From NCBI GenBank assembly GCA_016169945.1, contig JADLSH010000035.1, positions 620,001 to 684,000 of the forward strand: 64,000 nucleotides of DNA, in the 5' to 3' direction. The position numbers and the translations under genes were made by a program. This stretch comes from Trachythela sp. YZ-2020 (taxonomy: Eukaryota > Cnidaria > Anthozoa > Malacalcyonacea > Clavulariidae). Under the pieces are notes generated by a model that ran no database searches, was not told where the DNA came from, and worked only from the letters and a program-made list of their open reading frames with translations. Of the stretch, positions 54,915 to 64,000 are shown piece after piece; position 1 is the stretch's first letter, and every line of letters starts with the position of its first letter.

Positions 54915-56125
54915 AGATAGAAAACTTTATTTATACACGCTGACCTCGTCAACCGAAGCTGAATTCCAGAAGGGGCGTGTGCAAAAAATAAGAAACGTTA
55001 CAATTTAGTACTAGATCTATTTACAAAAATACTTATGTTTTAAAAGATGGAATATTTAAATTATTTACATAATAATGACTATTTACAGGTAATCAATTTA
55101 ATTTGTACTCATTTATGTGAGCAGCGATTTTATTTTGAAAGGAAGAAATTGATCTGCTTTCCCTAATTGCTTTGGGAATGGAATTCCAAAGGTGTGCTCC
55201 GTCATACATAAAACTATTTTCATATTGTCAGTACGTGGTTTTGGTAAACTAAGACCAATTGAAATGTCCCAAAGGTTGTAGTTGATTTTCTCATTTTTGT
55301 ATGAAAAAAGATTAGTGAGTGATTTGGGACCCATATTATTTAATAGTTTATACATCATTTTTGTTTTAGCTTTCTTCTTTCTGTTTCGAGTGGCTCCCAA
55401 CCCAATGCATGTAAAGCAGTAGAATGATTTACGGCATTGCTCATGTTCATTATAATCCTAGCAGCTCTATTTTGCAGTTTTTGGAGTCGTTTTGATTGTG
55501 TTGCACCAAGCACATCCCATACTTCACAACAGTAATCAAAGTATGCGCGAACAATAGCGTTATATATCGAAATGAGTGTATCTTTGTCAACAAAATGTTT
55601 GACACGACGGAGAGCAGAGATTCCTGCTGTTATTTTTTTGCAAATATTATTGGTATTACTTTTCCAAGATATATACTGGTCAACAATTACTCCAAGAGTT
55701 TTACATTCGTAAACTTGTTTAATTTGTTTATTGTCAATGAAAACATTCGGATGAGAATCAGAAAAAATTTTTATCATTGGTTTTGAACCTATTAACATAA
55801 ACTCAGTCTTGGCTACATTAAGACTAAGTTTATTGGCGATTAACCATTTTCTGAGGTTTTCTAAATCAGAATTTACTGCAGCCTCAAGGTCAGTTATAGA
55901 ATTTCCTGAAGCTGTCAGATTTGTGTCGTCAGCAAATAACCGAGGTTTTGTTTTATTTAAACATTGAGGTAAATCATTAATATATAACAGAAAGAATAGT
56001 GGCCCTAAAATAGAGTCTTGTGGTACGCCACATTTAATCAGTCGCTCTGATGAAAAGGAATTTTTTATTTGAAATTTCTGATTTCGGTTTGTGAGATAAG
56101 ATTTGAGAAAAGTTTGAGCTTGTCC
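54851..56125 (-). mobile_element. LINE F, 5'-truncated, in Gypsy-3 integrase
   Basis: The 1,275-bp insert has a (TCTA)n tail on the minus strand (54,851-54,914) and is flanked by TTATAG at 54,845-54,850 and 56,126-56,131. The minus strand reads CGVPQDSILGPLLF, PRLFADDTNL, CKTLGVIVDQYISWK and CEVWDVLGATQSKRLQKLQN. The end is IGLSLPKPRTDNMK. Its 5' end is truncated just before the RT motif B region. Confidence 0.85.
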
Positions 56126-56360
56126 TTATAGAGGTGTACATTTCGAAGAAAAGTGCAGCTGATGTTGCGATCAGAAGTCTAACAAGAATGTTTGCAACTC
56201 ATATATTACCATGGACAGTGACAAGCGACAATGGGCCTCATTTCATCGCAGAGACCTTTGAAACATTTCTAAAAGGGAACGGCATTGAACGCCGGAAGAT
56301 AACGACGTTATGGCCCGAAGCGAACGGTGAGATTGAACGCCAGATTAAGAGGATGCGAAT
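56126..56360 (+). pseudogene. Gypsy-3 integrase, part 2
   Basis: VYISKKSAADVAIRSLTRMF, TVTSDNGPHFIAETFETF (second Asp) and WPEANGEIERQIKRMRI (Glu) appear in one frame. Together with part 1 the D,D,E set is complete. The end at 56,360 is the second LINE insertion site. Confidence 0.87.
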
Positions 56361-57005
56361 TGTTATTATTATTTTTATTTAAACTTCTTTAAGCAAACGG
56401 TGGCCTTTTAGTTGCCTGGTTTTCAAAGGGCCGTGTGATTTACATTATAAAATGTTAACTATTTACAAAAATTATTTACTTAAGGTAATTAGGTATTTAC
56501 AAATATTAAAATATATCAGTATAGTGTTTCGTACTTAATCATGATTATAATGGTTATTTAAACAGTTTTTAAGAGTTTATGGAGAGGCTCTCGTATTCAT
56601 TAATTAGTTCATCGGGAAGGCTATTCCAGGATACGCTCATCGATATGAAAAACTACGTTTCATGAAGTTAGTTTTAGGTTGATCTAAGTGGAGCATGCGA
56701 TCATTGTTTCTTAGCTTGTACCTATCATTGTGGCGGAAGGTGAATAATTCGGATATGTAATTACGCGTTGCTTTTTGTAGTGCTTTGAACGTCATTACAT
56801 GTTCTCGCTTTTTAAGTGTGGTATCAATTGGTCCCCATTTCATAAGTGGAAGCACCGTAAACAAGATGGCGGCATTTTTGTAAGCTCCGTCAAATTTACT
56901 TTACATTGTGATATTTTTATATTGTATTTCGTCTACTTGTCTCCATTATGTCCGTAATAACAGCAGAAGCATTTAAACGCAATACTTGATACAAAATTAG
57001 CACCG

Positions 57006-57682
57006 ATTAATAACAAAATTGACGAAGAATTCAGTCAATGTCGTTTATCAACGATAAATATGAGCAAATATTGACGAAGCTGTCAACCTTTGAAGAGGAA
57101 AGAAAAGATCTTGCAAATGAAAAAAAGGCACTTAAGTTCAACTACAATCAACTGCTAATAAACTCGAAGAATTAGCAAAAGTCCAGGACGAACTGGAGCA
57201 ATACATCCGCCGAGAATGCATTGAGATACGAGGTATTCCATATTCCAAACGAGAAAATACCAACAGAATAGCAATCGAAGTCGCAAGTATGACTGGCGTT
57301 GATATTGCAGACAAAGAATCATATCTCTATAAGTCATAGATTGAGCGCCAACGAATCTTATAAAGGTAAATCTGTAAACTCACCACCAATCATTGTGAAG
57401 TTTGTAAGGCGGGAGGCCAAAGAAAGTGTGTATGAAGCGAGAAGAAGGCTTATAAATGTCAATACCAAGGACTTCGGGTACCGAGTTGAACAGAACTTCT
57501 TCATTACTGAGAGCCTAACAAGGAAAAATAGAGATCTGTTCAAAGCAGCTTACAAAGTAAAGAAGGATAAGGGATTTAAATTTATCTGGACATCAAATGG
57601 AAAAATATTTCTGAGAAGAAGTGAATCCAGTTTTGTTCTACCAATTAAACATGTGTCTGATCTCCAGAAACCTCAAGTGTGA
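57006..57682 (+). pseudogene. LINE H ORF1 (coiled coil plus RRM-like)
   Basis: A coiled-coil N-terminus (SFINDKYEQILTKLSTFEEE) leads into LEQYIRRECIEIRGIPYSK and, after frame changes near 57,150 and 57,325, ISHRLSANESYKGKSVNSPP and IIVKFVRREAKESVYEARRR. The C-terminal domain is SLTRKNRDLFKAAYKVKKDK. That is the layout of L1-like ORF1 proteins, which bind the LINE RNA. Confidence 0.65.
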
Positions 57683-57737
57683 AAAACAAATTATGTTGCC
57701 AGATAAGTACATTTTAGTTATATGAACAATATTAATA

Positions 57738-58593
57738 TTGTGTATCTTGCATTGCCCAATGTCTGTAGAATATAACTCACTACCTCGCTTGGAAATAGGC
57801 TCTGTGGCCACTAATGTGTCACATTTAACAAATTCTGATGTAGATTTACACATGTCATGTGACCTAAACTTTAACTATTATAGCATGGATCAATTTATTA
57901 ACAATGATGAAATTTCCCAATGTCTTTCTGAAAAAAATTCCTTTTTAGCTTTAAATTGTAAGATAAGGAGTCTGTCAGCTAATTATGATAAATTGGTAGA
58001 TATGTTAACTTATTTTACTGTTCCATTTTCGGCAATTGGTCTTACTGAAACCAAATTTAAATTCAACCAAGATCCTATTATGGATCTTGATTTACATGGA
58101 TATTGTTTTGTATCTCAACCTAGTTATTCAAATGCTGGTGGTGTAGGTTTTTATGTAAAAGAAACCATTATTTGGACAATTCGTGATGATTTAACAGCTT
58201 CAAAGTCTGAATTTGAAGCTTTATGGATTGAGATAGAGCGTGATTCTCAACATAATATGTTATGCGGAATTATATATAGACATCCCAATGGCAATGTTGA
58301 CATTTTTCAGAATTATTTAAATTCGATTATTGATGGCATCCACAGAGAAAATAAGTATTGCATGATTATGGGTGACTTTAATTTGGATCTTCTAAATTAT
58401 GAATCTCACCCCAAAACTGATGAATTCATGAATATATTAGGAACCTCTTTTTTTCAACCATATATTCTGCAACCAACTCGAATAACTGATCATACTGCAA
58501 CTTTAATTGATAATATATTTTTTAACTCACTTGAACATTTTGCCATTAGTGGCAACTTAATTTATGATCTTACAGATCATTTATCATTTACCT
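57738..58593 (+). pseudogene. LINE H apurinic-like endonuclease domain
   Basis: LNCKIRSLSANYDKLVDML, AIGLTETKF (Glu), CGIIYRHPNGNVDIFQNYL, MIMGDFNLDLL and DHTATLIDNIF with LTDHLSFT give the EEP nuclease motifs. The final DH carries the catalytic His. It would nick target DNA for priming. The frame ends TAA near 58,595 and RT resumes later in pieces, so the ORF2 is broken. Confidence 0.75.
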
Positions 58594-58595
58594 AA

Positions 58596-60003
58596 TTTTC
58601 TAATAATTAATAAATATTCAATACTACCAAATAATGTAAAAATATTTAAAAGGGATTATTCAAAACTAAATGAATCAGCATTAATAGCTGAGGTTTAGTC
58701 AGTTGACTGGTACTGGCAACTTCTGCCTAATGAACAAAATCCTTCAGAATTGTTTCACTCATTTTATGATAAAATAACTGAAATTGTTGATAAGCGTATA
58801 CCAATCAAATAATTATCTAAAATTGTTTATGGAAGTTATGAAATATCAGATAAAAAGGAAATGGCTAATTATTTTTCAAATTATTTTGCTAATATTGGTA
58901 GCAACTTAGCAAACTCCATTCCAAATGTAAACCATTCTCCACTTGATTATCTAGACAAAACATATTCTGATAGCTTTTACATTTATCCAGTAACACGTAC
59001 AGAAATTGAAACTGAAATTTCAAGTCTAAAACTTGGTAAGGACTGTGGACCATTTAGTGTACCAATAAGAGTAATGAAGATCCTGAAGCATGTAATTTGT
59101 AAACCCCGGGAAATAGTATTCAATGCTTCTTTATCTCAAGGAATAGTACCTAGTAATCTAAAAATAGCTCAAGTTATTCCAATTTTTAAAAAGGGTATGC
59201 AAAGTTCCCTAAACAACTACCGACCAATTTCTCTATTATCACTGCTTAACAAAATATTAGAAAAACTCATGTATAAGAGAGTTATGAACTTTCTTACAAA
59301 ATTTGATATTCTATATGAAAAGCAATTTGGTTTTCGAACTCAGCATTCAACTAGCCATGCTGTATTATGCATTATTGACAAAATTCAACAAGCAATAGAG
59401 GAGAGAAACTATTCATGTGGACTATTTCTTGATTTTAGCAAGGCATTTGATACCATTGATCATAATATTCTGATCGGAAAAATGGAAAAGTATGCCATTC
59501 GAGGTATTGCCAAGGAATAGTTTGTCTCGTATCTTAGCAATCGCCAACATTTTGTGACTTTGGATAACATATCCTCAGAATTCAGTTCAGTAAATTGTGG
59601 TGTACCCCAAGGATCAGTGCTTGGCCCACTACTTTTCCTCTTATATATCAATGACTTTTATAAAAGCTCAAAAATTTTGGATTTCCACCTTTTTGCAGAT
59701 GATTCAAACTTATTTTATAAACATTAGAATCTTGTGACACTCAATTCGGATACGGATAAATAATTATTTAACATTCATACATGGCTTTGTGCTAATAAAT
59801 TGTCTCTAAATATAGATAAATCAAATTTTATCTTGTTCCATCCTGTACAAAAAAAGATCACTGATGACATTAAGCTAGAAATTAATAGTATTGAACTAAA
59901 AAGAGTATCTAGGAGTTTTTATTGATTCTAATTTGAATTGGAAGAGTCACATTGACTATTTTGGTAAAAAAATAAAACGAAGTATAGGTATTCTTTCTGG
60001 CTG
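58596..60003 (+). pseudogene. LINE H reverse transcriptase, incomplete
   Basis: YFANIGSNLANSIPN, NLKIAQVIPIFKKG, NNYRPISLLSLLNKILEKL and CGLFLDFSKAFDTIDHNIL (motif A) appear in order. After a TAG at 59,518, NCGVPQGSVLGPLLFLLYIND and HLFADDSNLF (motif C) follow. Several stops occur after 59,725. It ends in the thumb at the junction with the minus-strand LINE I. Confidence 0.8.
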
Positions 60004-60057
60004 AGTATTTTGATTTACGGTAGTAGGAGCCGTTCCGGAGTTACATTGGTTATTTAG

Positions 60058-61589
60058 TCAATATTTACTTAGATACTGTTTAATATTTTTTGCAAGCGCC
60101 GATGTGCCCTGTTTATTTAGGTGTAGCCCGTAGTCATTTAAATGATTTGTTGTAATGTTGTTATGCTTTATAAGGCCCCAGTTGTGTTCTAAACATAGCA
60201 GGTCTAATCCCCTGTTATATTCGTTTACCTTATTTGCTAATGCTTCTTTGTCGCTTCTCATTATGATTTCCGACAGAACTAGTTCGATATCTTTGTTGTC
60301 CTGCATAACGCATTCTCCAAGTGTTCGTACATGGGTCAACATTTCATTCGGAATTACTTTCTTTGCAGATCATTTGTTCCTACGTGTATAATAAGCTTGC
60401 TTGGCTGTGTGAGTAGCGTTGGTTTAATATAGTGATTCATGTCTTCTACTCCTGCACCAGGAATGTTTTGACTACGACTTTTTGTGTTATTCCATGTTGA
60501 ATTTTTCTGGTGTTAACGTGCTTGAGCATGGAATAACCTAAAATAGCAACTCTTGATTGACTGGCACGCGGAGGCCTTCGAGGATCTTGGGTTCTCTCGT
60601 TGTTATTATCTTTTTGCTGGTTGTTATCTGTCCGCGGTTTTGGATATGCCGAATAGTCGCGTCTTTTGTCTTGGTTGGACCTCTGGGTGTAATTAGGTGA
60701 TTCAGCTTGATTTCTATTCTTGGGGAATTGTCTTTGAGATAGTATTTGAATCTCATTATCACGTTCAGTATCACTAAGCACAGAATACTAGTTTGTTGTT
60801 TCCACTGTTCTATTGTGGTTCTTTTCCCCAGAGTGCTGACCACGTAATGTGTTTACACTCTGATTTGGCTTTCGATTGTTGACGACATTCCATGAAGTTT
60901 CTTTACCACAATTCTCCTGATCACTTTGTAAAATTTTTATTGCCGTTATTAAACTCTTTTTTTCATTTTCCAGCTCTTTAATTCTCGTGTTTAGATCGGA
61001 TGTTATATACTTATAGTTATTGACTTGGTCTGATAATGTGACGTTTTCTTCCTTTAGTTTTGTATGATATTTTGCCAGAAAATCTCGGTATTCATCAGTA
61101 CTAGACGCTTCAGTCGTCTTGGGCTGTCGATTTTCTTGCAAAAGTTCGTTGATTTTATTTGTAAAGCGTAGTTCAAGGTTCCGTATACTGTCGAGTACTT
61201 TATCGTAATTCGCTGCTGCGTGTGAAGTAGTGTTGTTTTTTTATCATGCCATTGCTAGCGCTGTCACCGCTCTCGCGGTCGTTTTCTTTAAACAGAACGT
61301 CTGATGCTTCGGTTTCTTTATCGACTAGCTTGACCATTACTCGCAATTGAGATTTCATTTCCTCACTTGCTTCCCCTTTAATAGTTAAAGAATAATTGTT
61401 TGAGTACCATCACATTTCGAAGCCTTCCTTCTCGAGTAGTTTGCAATAATCACCGGGTGACGACCATTTTACTTGCTTCTCGAGCAATTCATTCTTTAGA
61501 GATTCGAGATTTTCGAATGAGCCATCCCATCTGAGCTTCCCCATCTCTGTAATTGTAAGATATTTCACACCATTGATGGTATTCATAAT
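60058..61589 (-). pseudogene. LINE I ORF1 with SGNH/GDSL esterase domain
   Basis: ATG at about 61,589 (MNTINGVKYLTITEMGKLRW) starts the frame. A TGA near 61,410 and frame changes follow. The middle is a coiled coil (LNTRIKELENEKKSLITAIK) and a polar Asn/Gln/Arg linker. The C-terminal half is SGNH-like: VAILGYSMLKHV (block I, with Tyr where Asp is normal in GDS), LIIHVGTNDL (block III) and NDYGLHLNKQG (Asp/His block). Esterase-bearing ORF1 is known from CR1/L2-type LINEs. Its substrate is not established. Confidence 0.65.
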
Positions 61590-61714
61590 GATATGATGTT
61601 ATGCTTGCGCTGTATTTGCTAAGATTTTCGTTTGTGTTGTTTTACAGTTTTTGAAACGGAGCACTGAAATACACGTCTGCTCTGACATAATTAAATTAGC
61701 TCACTTGTGCGAAT

Positions 61715-62340
61715 AGCACAAGTCGAAGGACAAGATTGGAAGAAAGCGGTGCAAACATACTTGATTGCATATCGAAACACACCTCATCCAACGACAGGTG
61801 TGGTCCTGCTGAATTGATGTTCGGAAGAAAACTGAGAACCAAATTGAGAATTACACTGTAATAGTGCCAGAATTGAGAGAAGAGGTTCGGTTAGATGAAG
61901 AAATGCGTGATCAAGATCGGGAGAAGAAGGAAAAAATGAAGGGATACGCGGATAAAAGACGAAGCGCGGCGGAAAGCAATTTATCCGAAGGAGACAAAGT
62001 TTTGTCGAAACAGTCTCTCGTAAACAAGTGGACTACAGCATTTGAAAGTGAACCGTATGAGGTAATCAATGAACACTGTAACAGTGTCCTGATTGAGTCA
62101 CCAGAGGAGTTCAGTATAAACGGAACACAACTCATGTAAAACAATACCAAGAAAGAGAAAACGGTATAGAGGAAGTTGGAGATTCATCAGAACAAGCTAG
62201 AGATTCATCATCACTTGTTGAAGAATCATCGCAAGGTAATGGCAGTACAAATACGACAAATACGGGACGGAGCGAGAAAGTGGTAAATGAAAGTGTTGCA
62301 AGATTTTTTGACGTGAGACACGGCAGTCATGTTTTCGTTG
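61715..62340 (+). pseudogene. Gypsy-3 integrase, part 3 (C-terminal region)
   Basis: AQVEGQDWKKAVQTYLIAYR and NTPHPTTG continue the integrase after the LINE. A frame change near 61,805 and a stop precede ELREEVRLDEEMRDQDREKK, GYADKRRSAAESNL and a GD.VL-like SH3 segment (EGDKVLSKQSLVNKWTTAFE). An acidic Ser/Glu tail follows to about 62,340. Confidence 0.78.
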
Positions 62341-63290
62341 CGCAATAGTGCCCAAGGAGTTGTAGTCGGTAAATTCTCGGTAGAATCTCGGTGGCTAACT
62401 GCTACTTCACATTTTCATTGCAAATCGAAGAAGTCTGTTGTATGATACAACTATCAACCTCATACAAATTTAGGCAACCCTGTTTATATCAAGTGTATGT
62501 TGCCTGCGAATTTGTGAGATTTCAACATCAATGAAGCAATGTTTACAAATTTATAAGGTAAGGATTCCTCGTTTTGTTCTTGGAATATACTTCTATATTA
62601 GACGAATATACAAAGCAACACGTACATTATGTAAATTAAGACAGAATATTTAACAATTAATTGAGGCGCAATTTCGCGTCAGTTGTATAAATCTCGTATG
62701 TGTTTATGTCAAGTATGAGATTTCTAATCTATAAAATTGCCGAATTATATAGTCCACATAGTGATTCAGTGACAGTATCACTGGCTGGATGGTTATTGTA
62801 ACTCCCTATAACCCTATTTATTTTTATTTAAATTCAATGAAAGCGTGATACGATTTCTATGCTGTGGTTGCCTACAAATTGATACAATTTTGCTTTGTTT
62901 CTGTAAATATATATAAGATATTTGATCAGTTGTTTTTTTGGGGGATTTTTGTTGGGGATGGGGGGGGGGGGTTGGGGCCAGAGGAGGAGGCTGAGTATGT
63001 GACCATACCTTGCCCTTTAGAATGTATTTTCGAGAACTATTTATCATTACATTCTCAATTCATTAGGATAGTACACACTGTATAAGTTTGTGATATATGT
63101 AATAAATGCATAATTTGCAGGTTTTCTTGTACGGTATTGCATATGGGTCCATGGCCGACCTCGTCAATTTCAGGAAAATTGTTGCTATGTAGAACCGCTT
63201 AGTTACCTAAGCTTACTTAGCTGGTGTACTATACGGTCTACAAATATATATCATTTATTCAATTATAAAAATGCCAGATGAAGAGAATTT
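62341..63290. other. No gene seen; G/T homopolymer tract
   Basis: AT-rich sequence. A T8G6 ... G11 stretch at 62,932-62,973 is the only notable feature. No 3' LTR matching 51,494-51,687 is found. Confidence 0.45.
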
Positions 63291-63331
63291 TCCATCCTTT
63301 TGTCCATTTATCTTCCTGGTCAGTTTCCTCA

Positions 63332-63400
63332 CTATGGGAGGGCAAGTTTCAAGTTTAGGAATTGAATATGCCGGCCATTTGTTATTGACATATCCTTCTA
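63332..63400 (+). repeat. Extra copy of the foldback arm at 63,511
   Basis: ctatgggagggcaagtttca and aattgaatatgccggccatttgt repeat the left arm of the neighbouring foldback in the same orientation with several changes. Confidence 0.6.
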
Positions 63401-63504
63401 GCGAGATATTAATAATTTCACTCAGTTTGCGAGGGAACAACCTTTTTTGAATTACTGTATACAGACCTTAAACTCTAAAACGTTAAACCTTAAACCCTAA
63501 GTGC

Positions 63505-63660
63505 GAAAAGCACTACGGGAGCGCAAGTTTCAAGTTCAGAAATTGAATTTGGCGGTCATTTGTGATTGAAATGATTAAAATCTCCCTACAAGGATATATG
63601 AATCACAAATGGCCGCCATATTCAATTGCTAAACTTGAAACTTGCGCTCCCATAGTGCTT
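63505..63660. mobile_element. Foldback MITE, ~62-bp arms
   Basis: aagcactacgggagcgcaag ... tgaatttggcggtcatttgtgat and its inverse (atcacaaatggccgccatat ... cttgcgctcccatagtgctt) bracket a 30-bp loop. It ends where the inverted Penelope fragment begins. Confidence 0.8.
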
Positions 63661-63809
63661 GTTGCCTGTTGTTGTGACAGTTGCCTTGTATACTATGTCC
63701 TTTGTCGTGCATTGTTTCTGAAGTGGGCATGTGTTCTCATCTCTGCAATTGCAACGGTTTGCGTCATTGCTAAGTGTCTGTGGCTGGTTTTTCTAATTAT
63801 GCGTGCATT
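63661..63809 (-). pseudogene. Penelope-like fragment: region before GIY-YIG, inverted
   Basis: The minus strand reads NRCNCRDENTCPLQKQCTTK and DIVYKATVT, the Cys cluster that precedes the GIY-YIG domain in the element at 50,400-50,250. It lies head to head with the plus-strand fragment from 63,810. Confidence 0.7.
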
Positions 63810-64000
63810 GTGTCTAGGCAACTGTCACCAGAAGCAACACGAACAACACAAAACACTACATTGGCATGATTGCAAGCACATTTAAAGAGCGACACCGTAA
63901 CCACATTAAATCCTTTCAACACAAAAAATACTCAAATGACACCGAACTTTCGAAATATATTTGGAAATTGAAAGAAAACAAACAAGATTTCACCATAACG
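63810..64000 (+). pseudogene. Penelope-like fragment: GIY-YIG domain, runs off the window
   Basis: From gcaactgtcacc the plus strand reads TKHYIGMIASTFKERHRNHI, SFQHKKYSNDTELSKYIWKL and KENKQDFTIT without a stop to the last base. It matches the GIY-YIG segment on minus at 50,240-50,090. The catalytic Tyr and Arg of the family (HYIG, KERHRNH) are present. Confidence 0.75.

Larger units (their letters stand above)
56868..60003 (+). mobile_element. LINE H, plus strand, 5' end present, 3' truncated
   Basis: The left end, acaagatggcggcatttttg, resembles a LINE 5' UTR. ORF1, ORF2 endonuclease and the RT catalytic half follow in order. It stops abruptly after RSIGILSG in the thumb, with no tail. 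Losing the 3' end while keeping the 5' end is the reverse of normal target-primed truncation. Confidence 0.7.
56361..61707 (-). mobile_element. LINE I/G with an internal inverted LINE H
   Basis: TGCGAAT flanks the 5.35-kb insert (56,354-56,360; 61,708-61,714). Its minus-strand 5' part (61,700-60,004) encodes an ORF1 with SGNH esterase. Its minus-strand 3' part (about 56,866-56,361) encodes a LINE C-terminus (MLHLDQPKTNFMKRSFSYR). Between them a different LINE lies in plus orientation (about 56,868-60,003). The outer minus parts probably were one LINE, but their middle (endonuclease, RT) is absent. Confidence 0.65.
51494..62340 (+). mobile_element. Gypsy-type retrotransposon 3, split by two LINE insertions, 3' LTR missing
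   Basis: The plus strand carries 5' LTR, gag, protease, RT, RNase H and integrase. The integrase is interrupted at 54,851-56,125 (TTATAG duplication) and 56,361-61,707 (TGCGAAT duplication). After the second insert the integrase C-terminal region continues to about 62,300. Sequence beyond shows no polypurine tract or second LTR. NISDD in RT places it near Gypsy-1. Confidence 0.88.

Noticed and set aside
63472..63502. Interstitial telomere repeat (ttaaaccttaaaccctaa)
   Set aside because: Only two or three imperfect units, not matching one telomere motif over a useful length.
1..64000. CRISPR array, bacterial operon or viral genome segment
   Set aside because: No spaced direct repeats of array type and no ribosome-binding-site-led gene strings; the polymerases found belong to eukaryotic retrotransposons and the integrases to transposons.

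Overview
The window is eukaryotic, almost certainly from an aquatic invertebrate and most likely a cnidarian. The basis is AT-rich DNA, spliced genes with GT/AG introns and AATAAA signals, a tRNA-headed SINE, and a set of transposon families I associate with cnidarians: SGNH-esterase LINEs, GIY-YIG Penelope-like elements, ZMYM-like hAT, PIF/Harbinger, and an integrase-type cut-and-paste transposase. The species cannot be read from the sequence. There are no bacterial operons, rRNA genes or CRISPR arrays.

Layout. At 0.1-2.7 kb is the one plausible intact host gene, a small secreted 8-cysteine peptide with TATA box, 5' UTR exon, two coding exons and poly(A) signal. At 2.9-3.56 kb are a 46-bp mini-MITE and an inverted pair of SINE copies. 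At 3,597-8,426 is a 4.83-kb unit with terminal inverted repeats and a 9-bp direct repeat. It carries two convergent, decayed spliced genes, one Myb/SANT-like and one with a HIRAN-like domain. I cannot assign it to a known superfamily and regard it as the best candidate for an undescribed element.

At 8.6-24.3 kb, a LINE fragment is followed by one Gypsy-type internal region on the minus strand (about 23.57 to 9.44 kb). Three DNA transposons have nested in it: a 2.6-kb Harbinger (3-bp target-site duplication), a 7.17-kb hAT (8-bp duplication) and a 360-bp hAT MITE (8-bp duplication). The Gypsy region is bracketed by LTR pieces in the wrong orientation. At 24.3-28.4 kb are an ATCGAT cluster, an approximately 20-bp satellite and a 2.2-kb unit with 60-bp inverted ends that holds a long foldback MITE. 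At 29.0-34.0 kb is a second Gypsy element with both LTRs. At 34.8-35.5 kb is a run of perfect and near-perfect hairpins.

At 35.8-41.0 kb two exons of an integrase-type transposase lie 4.7 kb apart. Its 3' exon was hit by a LINE that was itself hit by another LINE (41.0-45.4 kb). At 46.3-46.9 kb a CCCH zinc-finger exon (+) and an unrecognised coding exon (-) sit back to back. At 47.7-49.4 kb is a broken DD34E Tc1-like gene. At 49.8-51.5 kb is a Penelope-like element whose 3' end contains a hammerhead-ribozyme fold. At 51.5-62.3 kb a third Gypsy element has its integrase split by two LINE insertions, the second a composite of an inverted LINE inside another. The window ends in a foldback repeat and a Penelope fragment with an internal inversion.

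Almost all transposon genes carry stops or frameshifts. The two that read cleanly are the Harbinger Myb-like gene and the Cys-rich peptide.
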